DNA from: Sepioteuthis lessoniana
Lineage: Eukaryota; Mollusca; Cephalopoda; Myopsida; Loliginidae
Length of the DNA: 64,000 nt
Assembly: GCA_963585895.1 (NCBI GenBank)
Contig: OY757904.1
Location: forward strand, 24,410,120 to 24,474,119
Direction: 5' to 3'
Each line of letters starts with the position of its first letter. The first letter of the stretch is position 1. Positions 1 to 10,006 of this stretch are shown in pieces. The notes beneath the pieces were generated by a model. That model did no database searches and had not been told where the DNA came from. It saw nothing but the letters and a program-made list of their open reading frames with translations. Made by a program: the position numbers and the translations under genes.

Positions 1-435
1 TAGTCTTAAGCTACTTTAAAGAAATTTAAATTCAAAAGCACAATGTACGCAATTCCCTAACCTAAATAATATAAGACGTGTTGACACACCATTAATCCAT
101 TGATAGAGATCTGGAGATAGAATCTTGCTGGCAGCTGGATTTGATCCATTGATTCATTTTCATTTTGTCAAATCACATTTATAAGGCGCTTATTTAACGT
201 AGCAGTTGTGGCTTTAGTAATGGATAGAAAATTTAGCTTGATAATCCAAGAGTTTTTTTTTGTGGGGGAGGGTTGGAAGAATATAAATATTTCCATACTT
301 ATGAATCTCTTGATTATTTTTTTATGAAGGATATATCGATTACCCCAGACAAATATTCATATATAGATATAGAAACTTAGTCTATGAACAGTCAATGTTT
401 GATCTCTTTAATCATAAAGTCCTCTTTAAATTCCA
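1..435. other. AT-rich stretch, nothing recognised
   Basis: No ORF of note, no tRNA-like boxes and no match to any repeat family that recurs elsewhere in the window. A G-rich run near 262-275 is the only compositional oddity. Confidence 0.5.
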
Positions 436-600
436 CCTGATCGTTGGGGTTGTAGGATACAGTGACTGCACCCTCCCCCACCACCGACGGTCAAGGATAT
501 AACATTAAACAATCTGATGATAAGGTTCAAGTCTTGAAGTTTTGGAGAATGTGGAATACATGTTCATTGACATTGCACCATGGTACACTTTGACCGGTAA
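436..600 (+). repeat. Family D retroposon, head fragment
   Basis: Matches, with many substitutions, the fixed head module seen intact at 38159-38727. Recognisable parts are the gactgcacc block near 463, the taaacaatctgatg block near 506 and a diverged form of the mid-head block (tggagaatgtgg, where better copies read tggggaatgcgg). No minisatellite body or tail follows. It ends exactly where the next element's terminal inverted repeat begins, so that mariner may have landed in it. Confidence 0.6.
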
Positions 601-718
601 TATTACAAGGTGGAACGATAAAATTGTTGTCCTAAAGAAAACAACACTACATCTTTATTTTAAAACATTTATTGAAAAAATCAATTCAGGTAACTTGATT
701 ATATAGTAGAGCTGACAT

Positions 719-1400
719 CTATTCAATGTAGCCGTCTTCAGACACAATCACCGCCTCGATACGGATCCGGAACTGGGAGCATGCCTTTTCCACAAACGCC
801 GGTGGGAGCTCGGCGAATACTCGGCGGATGGCGGCGATCAGGCTGGCTTTGGTGTTATGGGAGGTCATGTTGGTAATGTTCTCGACGTTTGACTAAACGA
901 AGAAGTCCAGCGGGTTTAGGTCGGAGGATGAGGGAGCAGTGAGAGAAGAGTATAAAGTCGTAGCAGTCCTTCTGAAGCCAAGCTTGTGTCTCTTTGGACT
1001 TGGGGGCCGGCGCCGAGTCCTGCTGTCACACTCAGGGTCTGCTACCGGCCACCTGATAGCATCAGGGGATCACCACACTCTTCAGCACATCCAGGTACAC
1101 TTTGGTGTTGACTTTCAAGCCAACTTCGAAGATGTGAGGTGGCATGATGTGGCCCTTACTTAAAACCACACCAAAGCCCATAACCATAGCCGGAAACACT
1201 GTTTTCACCACCCTTGGCACGTCCCTGTTATTCGTGGCAATCCAGCGATGGTTCTGGCTGTCATAACTTGGATCGGTAGAGGGCTTGAGTTGTTCAGCAG
1301 CGTATCTCCAATCTCGCTCGTTGATCATTGTGTCACTTTCAGGCATGATAGAAGGCTCCTATCGCTCTTGGGATTCGTACACAACTGGCCAACTCGTTGA
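719..1400 (-). pseudogene. Decayed mariner-type transposase, catalytic and C-terminal part
   Basis: Reading 1346 down to 719 gives a mariner-like DDE core. VLSKGHIMPPHIFEVG is followed by KVYLDVLKSVVIP, an in-frame QQDSAPAPKS (second catalytic Asp present, the usual His replaced by Pro), and after a frameshift SSDLNPLDFFV (third catalytic region). The C-terminus FRIRIEAVIVSEDGYIE ends at a stop at 719-721. At least three stops interrupt the frame before the DFFV region, one follows it, and a frameshift falls near 930. The N-terminal DNA-binding half is not visible. It is certainly inactive. The family is a mariner-like group with sequence unlike the mariners at 5464 and 53172. Confidence 0.8.
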
Positions 1401-1459
1401 TCGTCTGCAACCAAAATAGAAAACCGGTTTTCATAAAACGGAAATGAAATCATGTGTTA

Positions 1460-2178
1460 TGTTGTGACCTTTTGACCCGGCCAAAAATGCCATTCACGGT
1501 GACGCACCGGAAGGAAGCGACACGTTCTAATGGCAGTTATGAGAGGAAATCGCGTGGGCGGAAATTGGCTGATGAAATGGGACGAGGTAAAAAAAAAATC
1601 CCATTATACTTTTATAGACTGACGCACCGGAAGGGAGTGACCTCTGAACTGCATGACAGTTATTTCCGCTCGATGACGATCACACAGGCCATTCCAAAGA
1701 TAGCGGAAGTGACACATCCCGATTGCCAGATATCGGAAGAAATTGCAGAGGCGTGTGCATATCACCGCGTGGGAGTTTGAAGGTATTATAAGGCCGACGA
1801 ATTGAACAGAACAGACACTTGAGTAGAGAACAGGCGAGTAGAGTTGGAGCCGGAGGGGGACGAGATGTAGTAAGGAAAGCCAGCACCCAGCAGAGTGGAC
1901 TCCAGGGATCCGGTTGAGCAGCCCTGAAGACTGAGAATGACATAACGCTGACGGCTATAACTTTGGGGTTAAATATTTCAGTTATGTTCGGTCTCCAGCT
2001 CCCTCTCACACGCAAACTTTGAGTAACCCTTTGTACCCTTACAAATAAAGTGAGAGGTAAATATTTTGTTAAAGAAGTCTTCCTGCGTCGTTTATTACTG
2101 CGTTTGTTGTTCATTGCGTCGGTATGTATCCAGTAAATATGTATATTTCTGCATGAATCTGTAGATGACGATATAACA
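1460..2178 (+). mobile_element. Family E LTR (probably solo), copy 1
   Basis: Starts TGTTGTGACC and aligns over most of its length with 10007-10937. It carries a TATA-like box at 1784-1793 and AATAAA at 2044-2049, the layout of a retroviral-type LTR (U3, TATA, R with poly(A) signal). A gcaccggaag motif is repeated about 120 bp apart in both copies. The right edge is uncertain and I found no clean target duplication. No gag or pol sequence lies beside it, so I read it as a solo LTR inside the mariner. Confidence 0.6.
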
Positions 2179-2226
2179 CGTGTCGTCTTTACAAGGGCGA
2201 CAATTTTATCGTTTCACTCTGTAATA

Positions 2227-3045
2227 TCTGTTATGGTCTCATTGATGTGTAACATATAACAGCTTAATTATTGACTTAAGATTATTATCAGTAACAAATA
2301 TAATTATTTAAATAGCAATACTTTAAAATATCTATCTGTGTGCAAATAAATGCATAATGTTAAATAGAATAATCAGTGTTGGATTTGAAACTATTTAACT
2401 GTGTGCATACAAATGAGCTCTAGCTTGATTAGAAATAATGTTTCTTAAAAACTATTCGTTTTCAAATTGTAATTATGTCATAAAATTAAAGAAAACCTTC
2501 TTTATTAGATCTTGTGTCTCATGCTCATACGAGAGGGATTCATGAGATTTTGAACCAAAACAAAATATATAAATAAGATGCTTACAAGTACATTCATTTT
2601 TGAATAATTAATTGACGGCTTACAAACCCGTCTACGATAACTTATGCAAAGAGGTAATGGATTGCGTTAATATTTTCATTTTTCTGTAGTTGTTTCTTAA
2701 AAAGCTTTTTTTTTTCATGATCTTATCAAATACGAATAAATTTTGATTAGATTAATTTATTTTAACCAAAGATGGTGTCTTTAGAATTAACCCAAATATG
2801 TTTTTTACTGAATTTGAGAATAAAGTCAATGAAGACTGTACTCTATATTCGTTTGATCTCTACAAAGATGATCCTCCCACTAAGATACAATTTAGTGTCA
2901 TATCCAGGAACGTTACATCATGTAATGATTTCGCAGAATATGTGGAGTTCATATATCTTTTTCTTCGTATGGAATGGAAACTTGAGTGTATTGCCAAAAG
3001 TGAACATCTTTGTCAAGAGTTGATCACGTTTAAGAGTTGCTAGCA
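2227..3045. other. AT-rich DNA with a faint family D body
   Basis: About 2270-2480 repeats phrases such as aactgtgtgcaaacaaatga and aaatagaa at 50-70 base spacing, like the minisatellite body of family D in plus orientation, but no head is present. Two overlapping short ORFs (2772-3023 and 2798-3043) match no domain I know; nothing supports them as genes. Confidence 0.4.
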
Positions 3046-3352
3046 ATATTGAACAAGTCATGGCATCAACACCCTACAAGGTACCAACTATACGGCAACA
3101 TACCTCCCATCACGAAAACTATCCAAGCTCAACGAACCAGATATGCAGGACACTGCTGAAGAAGCAAGGACGAGCTCATAAGTGATGTACGCCTATGGAC
3201 CCCCGCATATGGCCAAGCAAAAACAGGACGACCAGCTCGAGCAAACATTCATCAGCTATGTGAGGATACGGGATGTAGCCCTGAAGACCTGCCTGAGGCG
3301 ATGAACGATAGGGAGAAGATATCCTAGCTTACTGCACGACATGATGATGATG
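3046..3352 (+). pseudogene. LINE G, 5'-truncated 3' end
   Basis: The frame around 3070-3330 reads like the far C-terminus of an endonuclease/reverse-transcriptase LINE: a YGNIPPITKT-like segment, then RRTRYAGHCxRSKDELISD, WTPxYGQAKxGRPARANIHQLCEDTGC and PEDLPEAMNDRE. Together these are the post-RT tail of such ORFs. It ends in a short (ATG)n run at 3339-3353, typical of a LINE 3' terminus. Frame breaks and the missing RT domain make it a dead 5'-truncated copy. Similar pieces lie at 20205-20555 and 26509-26995. Confidence 0.7.
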
Positions 3353-3353
3353 A

Positions 3354-4778
3354 TGTGTTGACCATACTAAATAAAGCTGAAAACAACCAGTTGTTTGAAT
3401 GATGATAGATACTTGTCATTTTATCAACTAATAATTGTTTACTAGTTAAGATTAAAATGCAAAATTATTATGAATTGTATACGTTGTTCTGCCATTAAAA
3501 GATGTTCCGTGGCTCAATTTACTCGGAACAGTCTTGCTTATATCATTGTACACGCAGTATCCCCCTATTATTCCCATTTAGATTTCTTCCACATGTTTCA
3601 TTAAAGTCCAATCGGTGCAGTCATACTATAGTATTGACACGACTTGAAAGTATTCGGGTTTTATTTTATCCGAGAAATCAGATTTCTATATAGTCGTAAA
3701 CCAGTCAATAGCCAACCATGCTTTAACTATGAGTATGTTGACATAATTTTCAGTCGATGAGATATTGCTACTGAGAACTTTTGTTCTTATGTCAGAGGCT
3801 TGTCATTTAATGAAAAGAAGACTCCGCGTTGATTAAAAGATATAATTCTGTTTTATTTGATTTTACTTAGTTACTTGTGTCTCAGAGATGCAGGTTAATC
3901 AGTTGTATTTGAAAGAAACGGCGAGATCACCTGTATTGTCTTTATCAGCAATAATTTCCACTAGATAACGTCTGCTGTGAAACCATTTTCTCTTATTTGT
4001 TCCGTTGACGTTCTTAGTACGTTATCAAGGCAGACTATGAACACAAATTGTGCCATTGTATCTCCTTGCAAGACTCAAGCGACAATGTGAAAGAAATCAG
4101 TATCAACATCAGTTTTGCGATCCATTGATTTCGTATTTTTGTATAGCACTGTCGTAGATACAAATATGTCATTTAGGTTACCACAGTATTGGATTCCAAA
4201 CAAGTCATGCTGAATGACAGTCGTGAGTGATGTCCAAACATACATATTACCTGCACACATAATTCTTTTTGACGCACGCAAAGAAAGTGAAACAGAATTT
4301 GACATTGAATACGATGGTGCAGCATTAAGACATTGCATTGCAAATGTTGTAAATAGCAGACGCTTAATCACGGCTAAAGAGATAACAGCGAGAAGCCAAC
4401 TGACAAGACTAATTCTGAAGTAGGTAGTTACTTGAAAGTGTACACAAGCGACAAAATATTACCAACAATAAATGAACACATAACATGAAGTATCAAACAA
4501 ATAAAAATTATTATTAAGATGAAAAATATGTGCATACTTTCTTTTGGACTACCGTGAAACATATTTATGAAGTTGAAGGAGACGATTATATTCACTTGGT
4601 ATATGTTTTATACGTGATGCGTTTTCCGAATAAATTATACGAAATATATTTTGGGTAGGAAATAAAATTCTACTTACGCGTAAGACCTCTTTTTCTTGGG
4701 CTGAAAAAATATATTAAAAAGGATTATATAATAGTTCAAACTACAAAACAAATCACTGTATATTATGCACGTATTATA
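3354..4778. other. Unassigned AT-rich DNA
   Basis: Two antisense short ORFs overlap around 4075-4423. Neither shows a signal peptide, a conserved motif or a neighbour that would support a gene. No window repeat family is recognised here. Confidence 0.4.
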
Positions 4779-4798
4779 ATCTCTCTCTCTCTCTCTCA

Positions 4799-4835
<37 letters not shown>

Positions 4836-4836
4836 A
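4779..4836. repeat. Compound microsatellite (TC)n(TA)n
   Basis: An uninterrupted CT tract with one CACT interruption passes directly into an AT tract of about ten repeats. Confidence 0.95.
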
Positions 4837-5247
4837 TGGAGATGATGTTTTTGCTGATAAATCATATATGTCCCTCGTCATTCCTTTAGGCAGGATATTT
4901 CGGTGAAATAATATTATTACACATCTCTGCACAATTCAGCAAGTAAATTCAGTAGGTAAAAAAGAAAAAGAAAATTATTCATATCTTGTCATCCACTGAG
5001 AGTTTTCTTGTTTCACAACTCATCAGGGTGGCTAGACACGTGAGGTGTTTCAAGATGGGATGGAAACTTAGCAGACTTTATGTCAGTCAGACATCTTACC
5101 CCAAGGTTAACATCAATCACAGCGTAAGTGAAGGTTTTTTTTTTTATTTTTTTGATAATCACTCATATGTACGCTGTTAGCTACCGGAGTGCTCAATATA
5201 TATTCATCTATAAAGAGAAACAGCGACAGCGACCGAGAGACAGACAG

Positions 5248-5248
<1 letters not shown>
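4837..5248. other. Unassigned, possible retroposon scrap
   Basis: 5020-5105 (gtgaggtgtttcaagatggg onward) is similar to 49575-49670 (tatgcttcaagatgggttcg onward), so both may be copies of an undefined repeat. The second copy carries a box-B-like GGTTCGAAACCC. Confidence 0.35.
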
Positions 5249-5283
<35 letters not shown>

Positions 5284-5310
5284 GGGGAGAGAGAGAGATA
5301 GAGAGAGAGG
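5249..5310. repeat. Compound microsatellite (TA)n(GA)n
   Basis: A TA tract at about 5249-5272 passes directly into an interrupted GA tract. Confidence 0.95.
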
Positions 5311-5463
5311 TTGACAAAATAAAAAAAGACTCATACTGAACACGAGTGCTAATTTTAAGACCTTATTTTGCAAACTGAACTCGTATTGCTTTGGACAAGT
5401 GATCGTTTATTATGATTCCAGACTCTTAATTAAGACGAAACAATATATCTTATCACGTTTATA

Positions 5464-6370
5464 TACGAGGATCATTAAATAAGTTTCCAGGCGTTTTTCG
5501 TATGGGCACTTTTATTGATACTACACACATGAAACTCTATTCCACTTCGATGTAATCTCCTCCGACTGCAATGCGCTTGTTTTACCGTTCCAACAACTTC
5601 TGCAAGCCCCTATTGAAGTCTTCTTGTGTGAGCGTGTCAATGATCTTCGTCACAGCCTCTTTCATCTCTTCAATTGTCTAATAACGACAGCCTCTGAGCT
5701 TAGGGAATAACCAAAAGTCACAGGGAATAAAGTCTAGACTATCGGGAAGGTGAGCAACTGTCTTGATGCCCATCTTGGTCAAATAGTCTGTGTCAAGGAT
5801 GGAGTTGTAGACTGGTGCACTGTCCAGGTGGAAATGGCACTGACCCGATTTGAAGAGTGCTGGCCTCTTCCGACGCAATCTCTTTCTGAACTCCCTTAAA
5901 ACCTCAACATAGTAACCCTAACATCAATCTTTTGGCCAATCAACTCTGGTGTATTGACTTCCTTACTCCTCCCACAATTCCCATATTCCCTCACAGACTC
6001 CCTGCCTTTCTTTGAATCTCTTATGCTACTCAAAAACCGATGTTCTATTTATGCAAGTGGGTCGAAAAGCAGTCTGGAGCATTCCATACGTTTCTATGTT
6101 TTTTTTTTCCAAGTTTAAAACACAATTTTATTTCATATCATTCTTCTAAAGTGTCAGATTGCATTTTTAAAATTCAGCAGCTGTGACAACCAGGCTTTTG
6201 TAGGGTGTATTCCAATTCCTGCAGTAGCTGTTCGTTGAACCTGGAATCATACAAATTGGTCAGTCATCTCATAAGATGTATAGGAATAACATAATCAATT
6301 TTCAAGAGACTACAACATTTTTAAATTTTTATACGAAAAAAGTCTGGAGATTTATCGTATTTACCCCGTA
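5464..6370 (-). mobile_element. Internally deleted mariner, copy 1
   Basis: The left end reads TACGAGG, then aagtttccaggcgtttttcg; the right end is its diverged inverted copy (cgaaaaaagtctggagattt, then CCCCGTA). TA target dinucleotides flank both ends. At about 907 bp it is too short for a full mariner. The transposase-derived sequence jumps from the region after the HTH domain to just before the second catalytic block, at about 5912-5930. The copy at 53172-54109 has the same jump at the same place, so this is a non-autonomous lineage and not two independent deletions. Confidence 0.85.
5575..6205 (-). pseudogene. Mariner transposase remnant, HTH plus DD(D) parts
   Basis: Reading the minus strand, an N-terminal part with FEW..RFKEGRESVR and a LIGQKI segment joins, after a deletion, to a C-terminal part with HLDSAPVYNS and FIPCDFWLFPKLR. 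In the second block the usual Q-D-N is L-D-S; in the third, the sequence around PD is degraded. Stops and frameshifts lie between the two parts. About 170 residues of a roughly 345-residue family are missing. It is inactive, but a helper transposase elsewhere could have moved it. Confidence 0.8.
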
Positions 6371-7519
6371 AATCGAGTGAGAAAAAGATAGTGTTAATTG
6401 TAACATATATATGTGTGAATATATGTACCAACTATTTCTTAACACAATAAATCCCTCATACTTTGCTTTTGTCGATATAGACAAGATTCAGGTTTATTGA
6501 TAAATACTAAACATATATCTAAATAAAATACTTTAAAAAAGTTGTTAGACAAACTTTTGTCGCTGTGCAGTAATTGGGCCCCCATAAATTTTACCATTTA
6601 TTTCGTATTGTTAAGAAATTAATAAAAAAAACAATATACGTACTTTTCTTATAAACATGTTAAAACTTCTTTTAACCATCTCAATATCTTCATCTATTTA
6701 ACTTGTGTTTTAATTAGATATAATAGCTTAATTTTTTTCGTAAACTACTTTTGCGTACAAGAACAAAATTATATACGTGTTTTATATTTTGAATTTTCTA
6801 AAAATGTCATATATTTGTTTACAACCTTAACTCTTTTGAACAGCACATTAGACAAATAAAAATCTCATTCTGTTTAATAAGAAGAATAAAAGAGACATAT
6901 TTTTATATTAAATCAATCAATACCTTTTTGAACAACATATTGTATTACCTTAGATCTTCTTTCGGTTTATTCGGTATAAATAGGAAACTTTTCTCGACAT
7001 TGAATTTATTTAGTCTCTCCATGATCCCCTTTGGTTTATTCAGTAAAAACAAATATAATTCTTTTATTTTCGATATTGCATTTATTAAACAATATATATG
7101 GCTTACCAAACAGTTCATTCGGTTTAATCGCACTGCGTATAAATGCCAACTGTGTTGCTCTGTGTGTGGTGGCTGGAATAATGTTATTCGGGGATGGTTT
7201 AATTTAGTAACACAGTCGCCTTATAGAACACCAAGAATTTACACGGAAGGAATATACGCAGCGTTAGTCGACGAATGTTCTCGATGTAGACATCGTGGTC
7301 ACCTCGGGTGATGAAATACTTTGCAAGCTAAACTAGCAAACCTTCAAGAGTGGGTTAATCTCATTAGGTGTCCCATTCACTCTGCCTTCTGCTACATCCA
7401 AGCAAAAAGCTTAGTAAAGAACATCTAGACATCGTCATGCATGCGTCACCTAAGTTTCCGTCCTATTATGACCAACACCATGCGCTGTCGACTTCAGCCA
7501 ACGTAACACTATATAAGAT
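6371..7519. other. AT-rich DNA, no supported feature
   Basis: The longest ORF (6928-7311 plus) has no recognisable domain and is rich in Phe, Leu and Ile from AT-rich codons. 6660-6930 is strongly AT-rich. Confidence 0.4.
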
Positions 7520-7538
7520 ATAAAGGGTCCTTTACAAA

Positions 7539-7813
7539 GGAGGTGTAATGGTTATCGTCGTTGGAAATAGACGCGGCGACGCGAGTTCAAATCCTGGACG
7601 AGACTGATTGCATTTCACATAGCACTTGGTAAAGGTATGAATCCAATTATTCTCCCTCCAGCTATGGGTAAATAGTAGGACATATTGGTTTCTTCAGCCT
7701 TGGTGAGGCAGCTAGTCTTGGAGAAGGAAAACTCTGAATTCAAACCTGTTAAACTCCGCTTAAAATTTGACCGTGTGTCATATCCTGCCCGAGCGGAGGG
7801 GTTGGTAAATATG
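7539..7813 (+). mobile_element. SINE B, full-length, with 19-nt target duplication
   Basis: The head ggtgtaatggttatcgtcg (box A) and gagttcaaatcctgg (box B) are tRNA-like. Next come the shared core (aaggtatgaatcc, agctatgggtaaatagtagg), the B-specific stretch (gaaggaaaactctgaattca) and the tail gcggaggggttggtaaatat. Flanks 7520-7538 and 7814-7832 are direct repeats differing at one base, which fixes both ends. A ten-base deletion or so in the core (gcacttggtaaagg) is private to this copy. Confidence 0.9.
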
Positions 7814-7832
7814 ATAAAGGGTCCTTCACAAA

Positions 7833-8697
7833 AATAGTGCAATATTAGACTTTACATACAACGGTTGCTGTTTGTCTTATTTTACATCAACTAAACATTT
7901 TGTTAAAACTCCATATAGATACTTTAACACTAAGTGTTTTATTATTACATAAATCATTAGGGTACTATTTTTACCTGGTTTCTAATATTATTTCTTTTTC
8001 TGCTCACGAAAAATTCCATCATATCTATTAAAATATGAAGGAAGAATGTGAGAGTTTCGAAATTATTGCTTACTAATGCTTTCCAGTAGTAAAAGTTGAA
8101 ACATTGAGTGAATGATTTTCCTTGCGAAAAGCGGTGAATCACTTCCAAGACATTCACTACTAGATGTAAATAATCACCAAATATTTCCGTTTTATTTGAC
8201 AAGATTTTTAATACGTTGAACAGATTAACTCTTACAATACATTTAATATTGATAATCCTTTGTGATATTGCTTTCACGCAATACACGAGCGTCTACATTT
8301 ATCTGACGCTCATCACTTAAAATGCTTTGTTCATGATTCATGCTGATAAAAGGATTAGTAATTTAATACTCTGGGTAAATGATTTTAAACGATAAATAAT
8401 ATATTTTTACAGACGATCTGAGAATCCTTTGAGTCCTCGTCGTAACAAGTGTTCCTGGAGATATTGAAGCTCCTATCTATGGAGGTTTAAATAATTGTAA
8501 TTAGTTTTTCATTGATCTATATAGAAAATATGGAAGATTAAATATAACTTCCAGTGGTAATGTAGTTTTCGCAAATTATTACACTGTTGCCAAAAGGACA
8601 GTAAATTGCATTATTCTCTGATAGAATTTTTATCTTTTTTAAAAATAAATATCTTCTAAGGACGTAACATTTTAGTGAGTATGATTCCACCCAAATT
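7833..8697. other. AT-rich DNA, no supported feature
   Basis: A minus-strand ORF at 7957-8286 (109 codons) has no known domain and no start-site or neighbour support. No repeat family seen. Confidence 0.4.
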
Positions 8698-8719
8698 TAT
8701 ATATATATATATATATATA
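8698..8719. repeat. (TA)n microsatellite
   Basis: About ten TA repeats directly abut the A-type SINE tail. Confidence 0.9.
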
Positions 8720-8956
8720 GTTTGGTTTAGTTTCTTTGGTTGATGGTATGTCAACCTTCCTGAGTTATTTATTGCCAAAACTGTCCTTATATAAAAAAGT
8801 AACAATACTATTTAACCCATAGTGGAGGAATCAGCGTTTCCATACTTTTCCCCAGGGTTTTAGTCCCAATATGAACAGAACAGCGCGAATGAAATTCGAG
8901 CTTGCTAAATCAAGCCGCCACTGTCCAGCATTTTAGCCATTACGCCATGAGGACAC
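8720..8956 (-). mobile_element. SINE A, diverged
   Basis: On the minus strand it has a tRNA-like head near 8930-8956 (cctcatggcgtaatggctaa), a core around 8815-8865, and the A tail (aataactcaggaaggttgac, then (a/c)-rich accaaac). The opposite end joins the microsatellite. Confidence 0.8.
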
Positions 8957-9021
8957 ACAAAGACACGGACATACACAGATATACACACGCACACACACAA
9001 TCACACATACTCACACACACA

Positions 9022-9052
<31 letters not shown>

Positions 9053-9136
9053 TTATATATATATAAGATAAAAATAGAAGAAATATATAAATATATATAT
9101 GTATATGCGTGTGTGTGTGTGTGTGTACGTGCGTGT
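8957..9136. repeat. Microsatellite cluster (CA)n...(TA)n...(TG)n
   Basis: An interrupted CA tract (8957-9052) leads through CTTATATATA and an AT-rich spacer to TATATATG and a TG tract (9108-9148, interrupted). Translations of it as Thr/His or Cys/Val repeats are not genes. Confidence 0.9.
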
Positions 9137-9240
9137 GCGTGTGTGTAGTTAGACAGCAGTCGTTCATCTAAGCAATGTTTCATTAAATAATAAAGGCACA
9201 TTTTGTCTGTAACATTTATTTAAGATCCTTTTGAGTTTCC

Positions 9241-9776
9241 TAAGTGTCTTGGTTTCAGGTTGGAATTGGTGGATGAATTTACCAAAATTACAATGCACCT
9301 TAATGTCGATAGCTCCACAGCCCTACATCTTAAAACTTATTCAATTCCTAAATCAAAGTTTCGAAAAATTCTACTTGAAAACATCACTATAATCGCACAC
9401 GAAATTGATAAGCTACGACGACAAATACATGAAGCCGTCCGTATAAAACCCCAAAAACCTAAAATCAATAGAATTAATTTTGAAAATTGTGGCAATGTTT
9501 TGAAATGCCTTTTTGTATTTTTTTTCAATATTCCGTATTCAATGATAGGATTCTTTTTCTGTTGAGTGTTTTCTGTTTTAAATTCATCAGCAGCTCAATT
9601 TTAATCCAACTCTGAGTTCGCATATTATACTATAAAAAAATTTCAAAACTCATGTAAAAAAATACACTCCTTACTCAAGCAAGCAACTCCTGATGACGAC
9701 CTGTAAGGGTCCAAAAGCTCTCCGGACAATTTTGGTAAATTCATTCACCAATTCCAACCTCAAACCAAGACACTTA
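9241..9776. mobile_element. Penelope-like fragment between 49-nt inverted repeats
   Basis: 9241-9289 and the reverse complement of 9728-9776 match at 47 of 49 bases by eye (shared core aggttggaattggtg). The interval holds an ORF fragment resembling the N-terminal region of Penelope-like reverse transcriptases. Inverted terminal copies are a known outcome for Penelope-like insertions, but a foldback or MITE-type element could look the same. The high arm identity suggests a recent event or gene conversion. Confidence 0.65.
9251..9510 (+). pseudogene. Penelope-like ORF fragment (N-terminal region)
   Basis: The frame reads FRLELVDEFTKI, then NVDSSTALHLKTYSIPKSKF, RKILLENITIIAHEIDKLRR and IKPQKPKINR. 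The combination of KTYxIPKSKFRK, an I-H-E-I/V-D-K-L-R-R helix and a basic IKPxKPxI segment is what I associate with the region upstream of the RT palm in Penelope-like elements. It stops being coherent after about residue 80. It has no RT catalytic motif and no GIY-YIG domain, so it is a fragment. The assignment rests on remembered similarity only. Confidence 0.5.
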
Positions 9777-9838
9777 TCAGAAAATTCGAAAGCATATTAA
9801 ATAAATTATACGGACAACATTTGTTTTTATTATTTAAT

Positions 9839-9839
9839 G

Positions 9840-9885
<46 letters not shown>
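9839..9885. repeat. Compound microsatellite (TA)n(TG)n
   Basis: A short TA tract passes into about 17 TG repeats. Confidence 0.95.
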
Positions 9886-10006
9886 TTATGTGTGTACTTA
9901 TCTTTTAACTTAGAAAGATACATTTAGATTTTTTTTCCTAGTATTTGAAATGCTCGATATTTGCTATAGTTTCTAAAAGTTCACGCAATTTTGAATTGTG
10001 TGTTAT

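Larger units (their letters stand above)
601..2226 (-). mobile_element. Mariner-like DNA transposon with 33-nt TIRs, split by an LTR
   Basis: Positions 600-632 and the reverse complement of 2195-2227 match at 28 of 33 bases by eye, sharing the core acgataaaattgt. A TA dinucleotide flanks each end (601-602 and 2225-2226), as expected for Tc1/mariner insertion. The interior holds a minus-strand transposase remnant. Removing the LTR-like sequence at about 1460-2178 leaves only about 900 bp, shorter than a usual 1.3-kb mariner, so the 5' half is probably deleted. The right TIR lies beyond the LTR, so the LTR inserted into the mariner and not the other way round. Confidence 0.75.

Noticed and set aside
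939..1163. 74-codon plus ORF
   Set aside because: Antisense to the mariner transposase pseudogene.
1680..2114. 144-codon minus ORF, and 10223-10515 on the minus strand
   Set aside because: Both lie antisense in family E LTRs; they occur at matching places only because the LTRs are homologous, and no domain is seen.
2772..3043. Two overlapping plus ORFs of about 80 codons
   Set aside because: Same bases in two frames, no domain, directly upstream of a LINE fragment; no evidence for expression.
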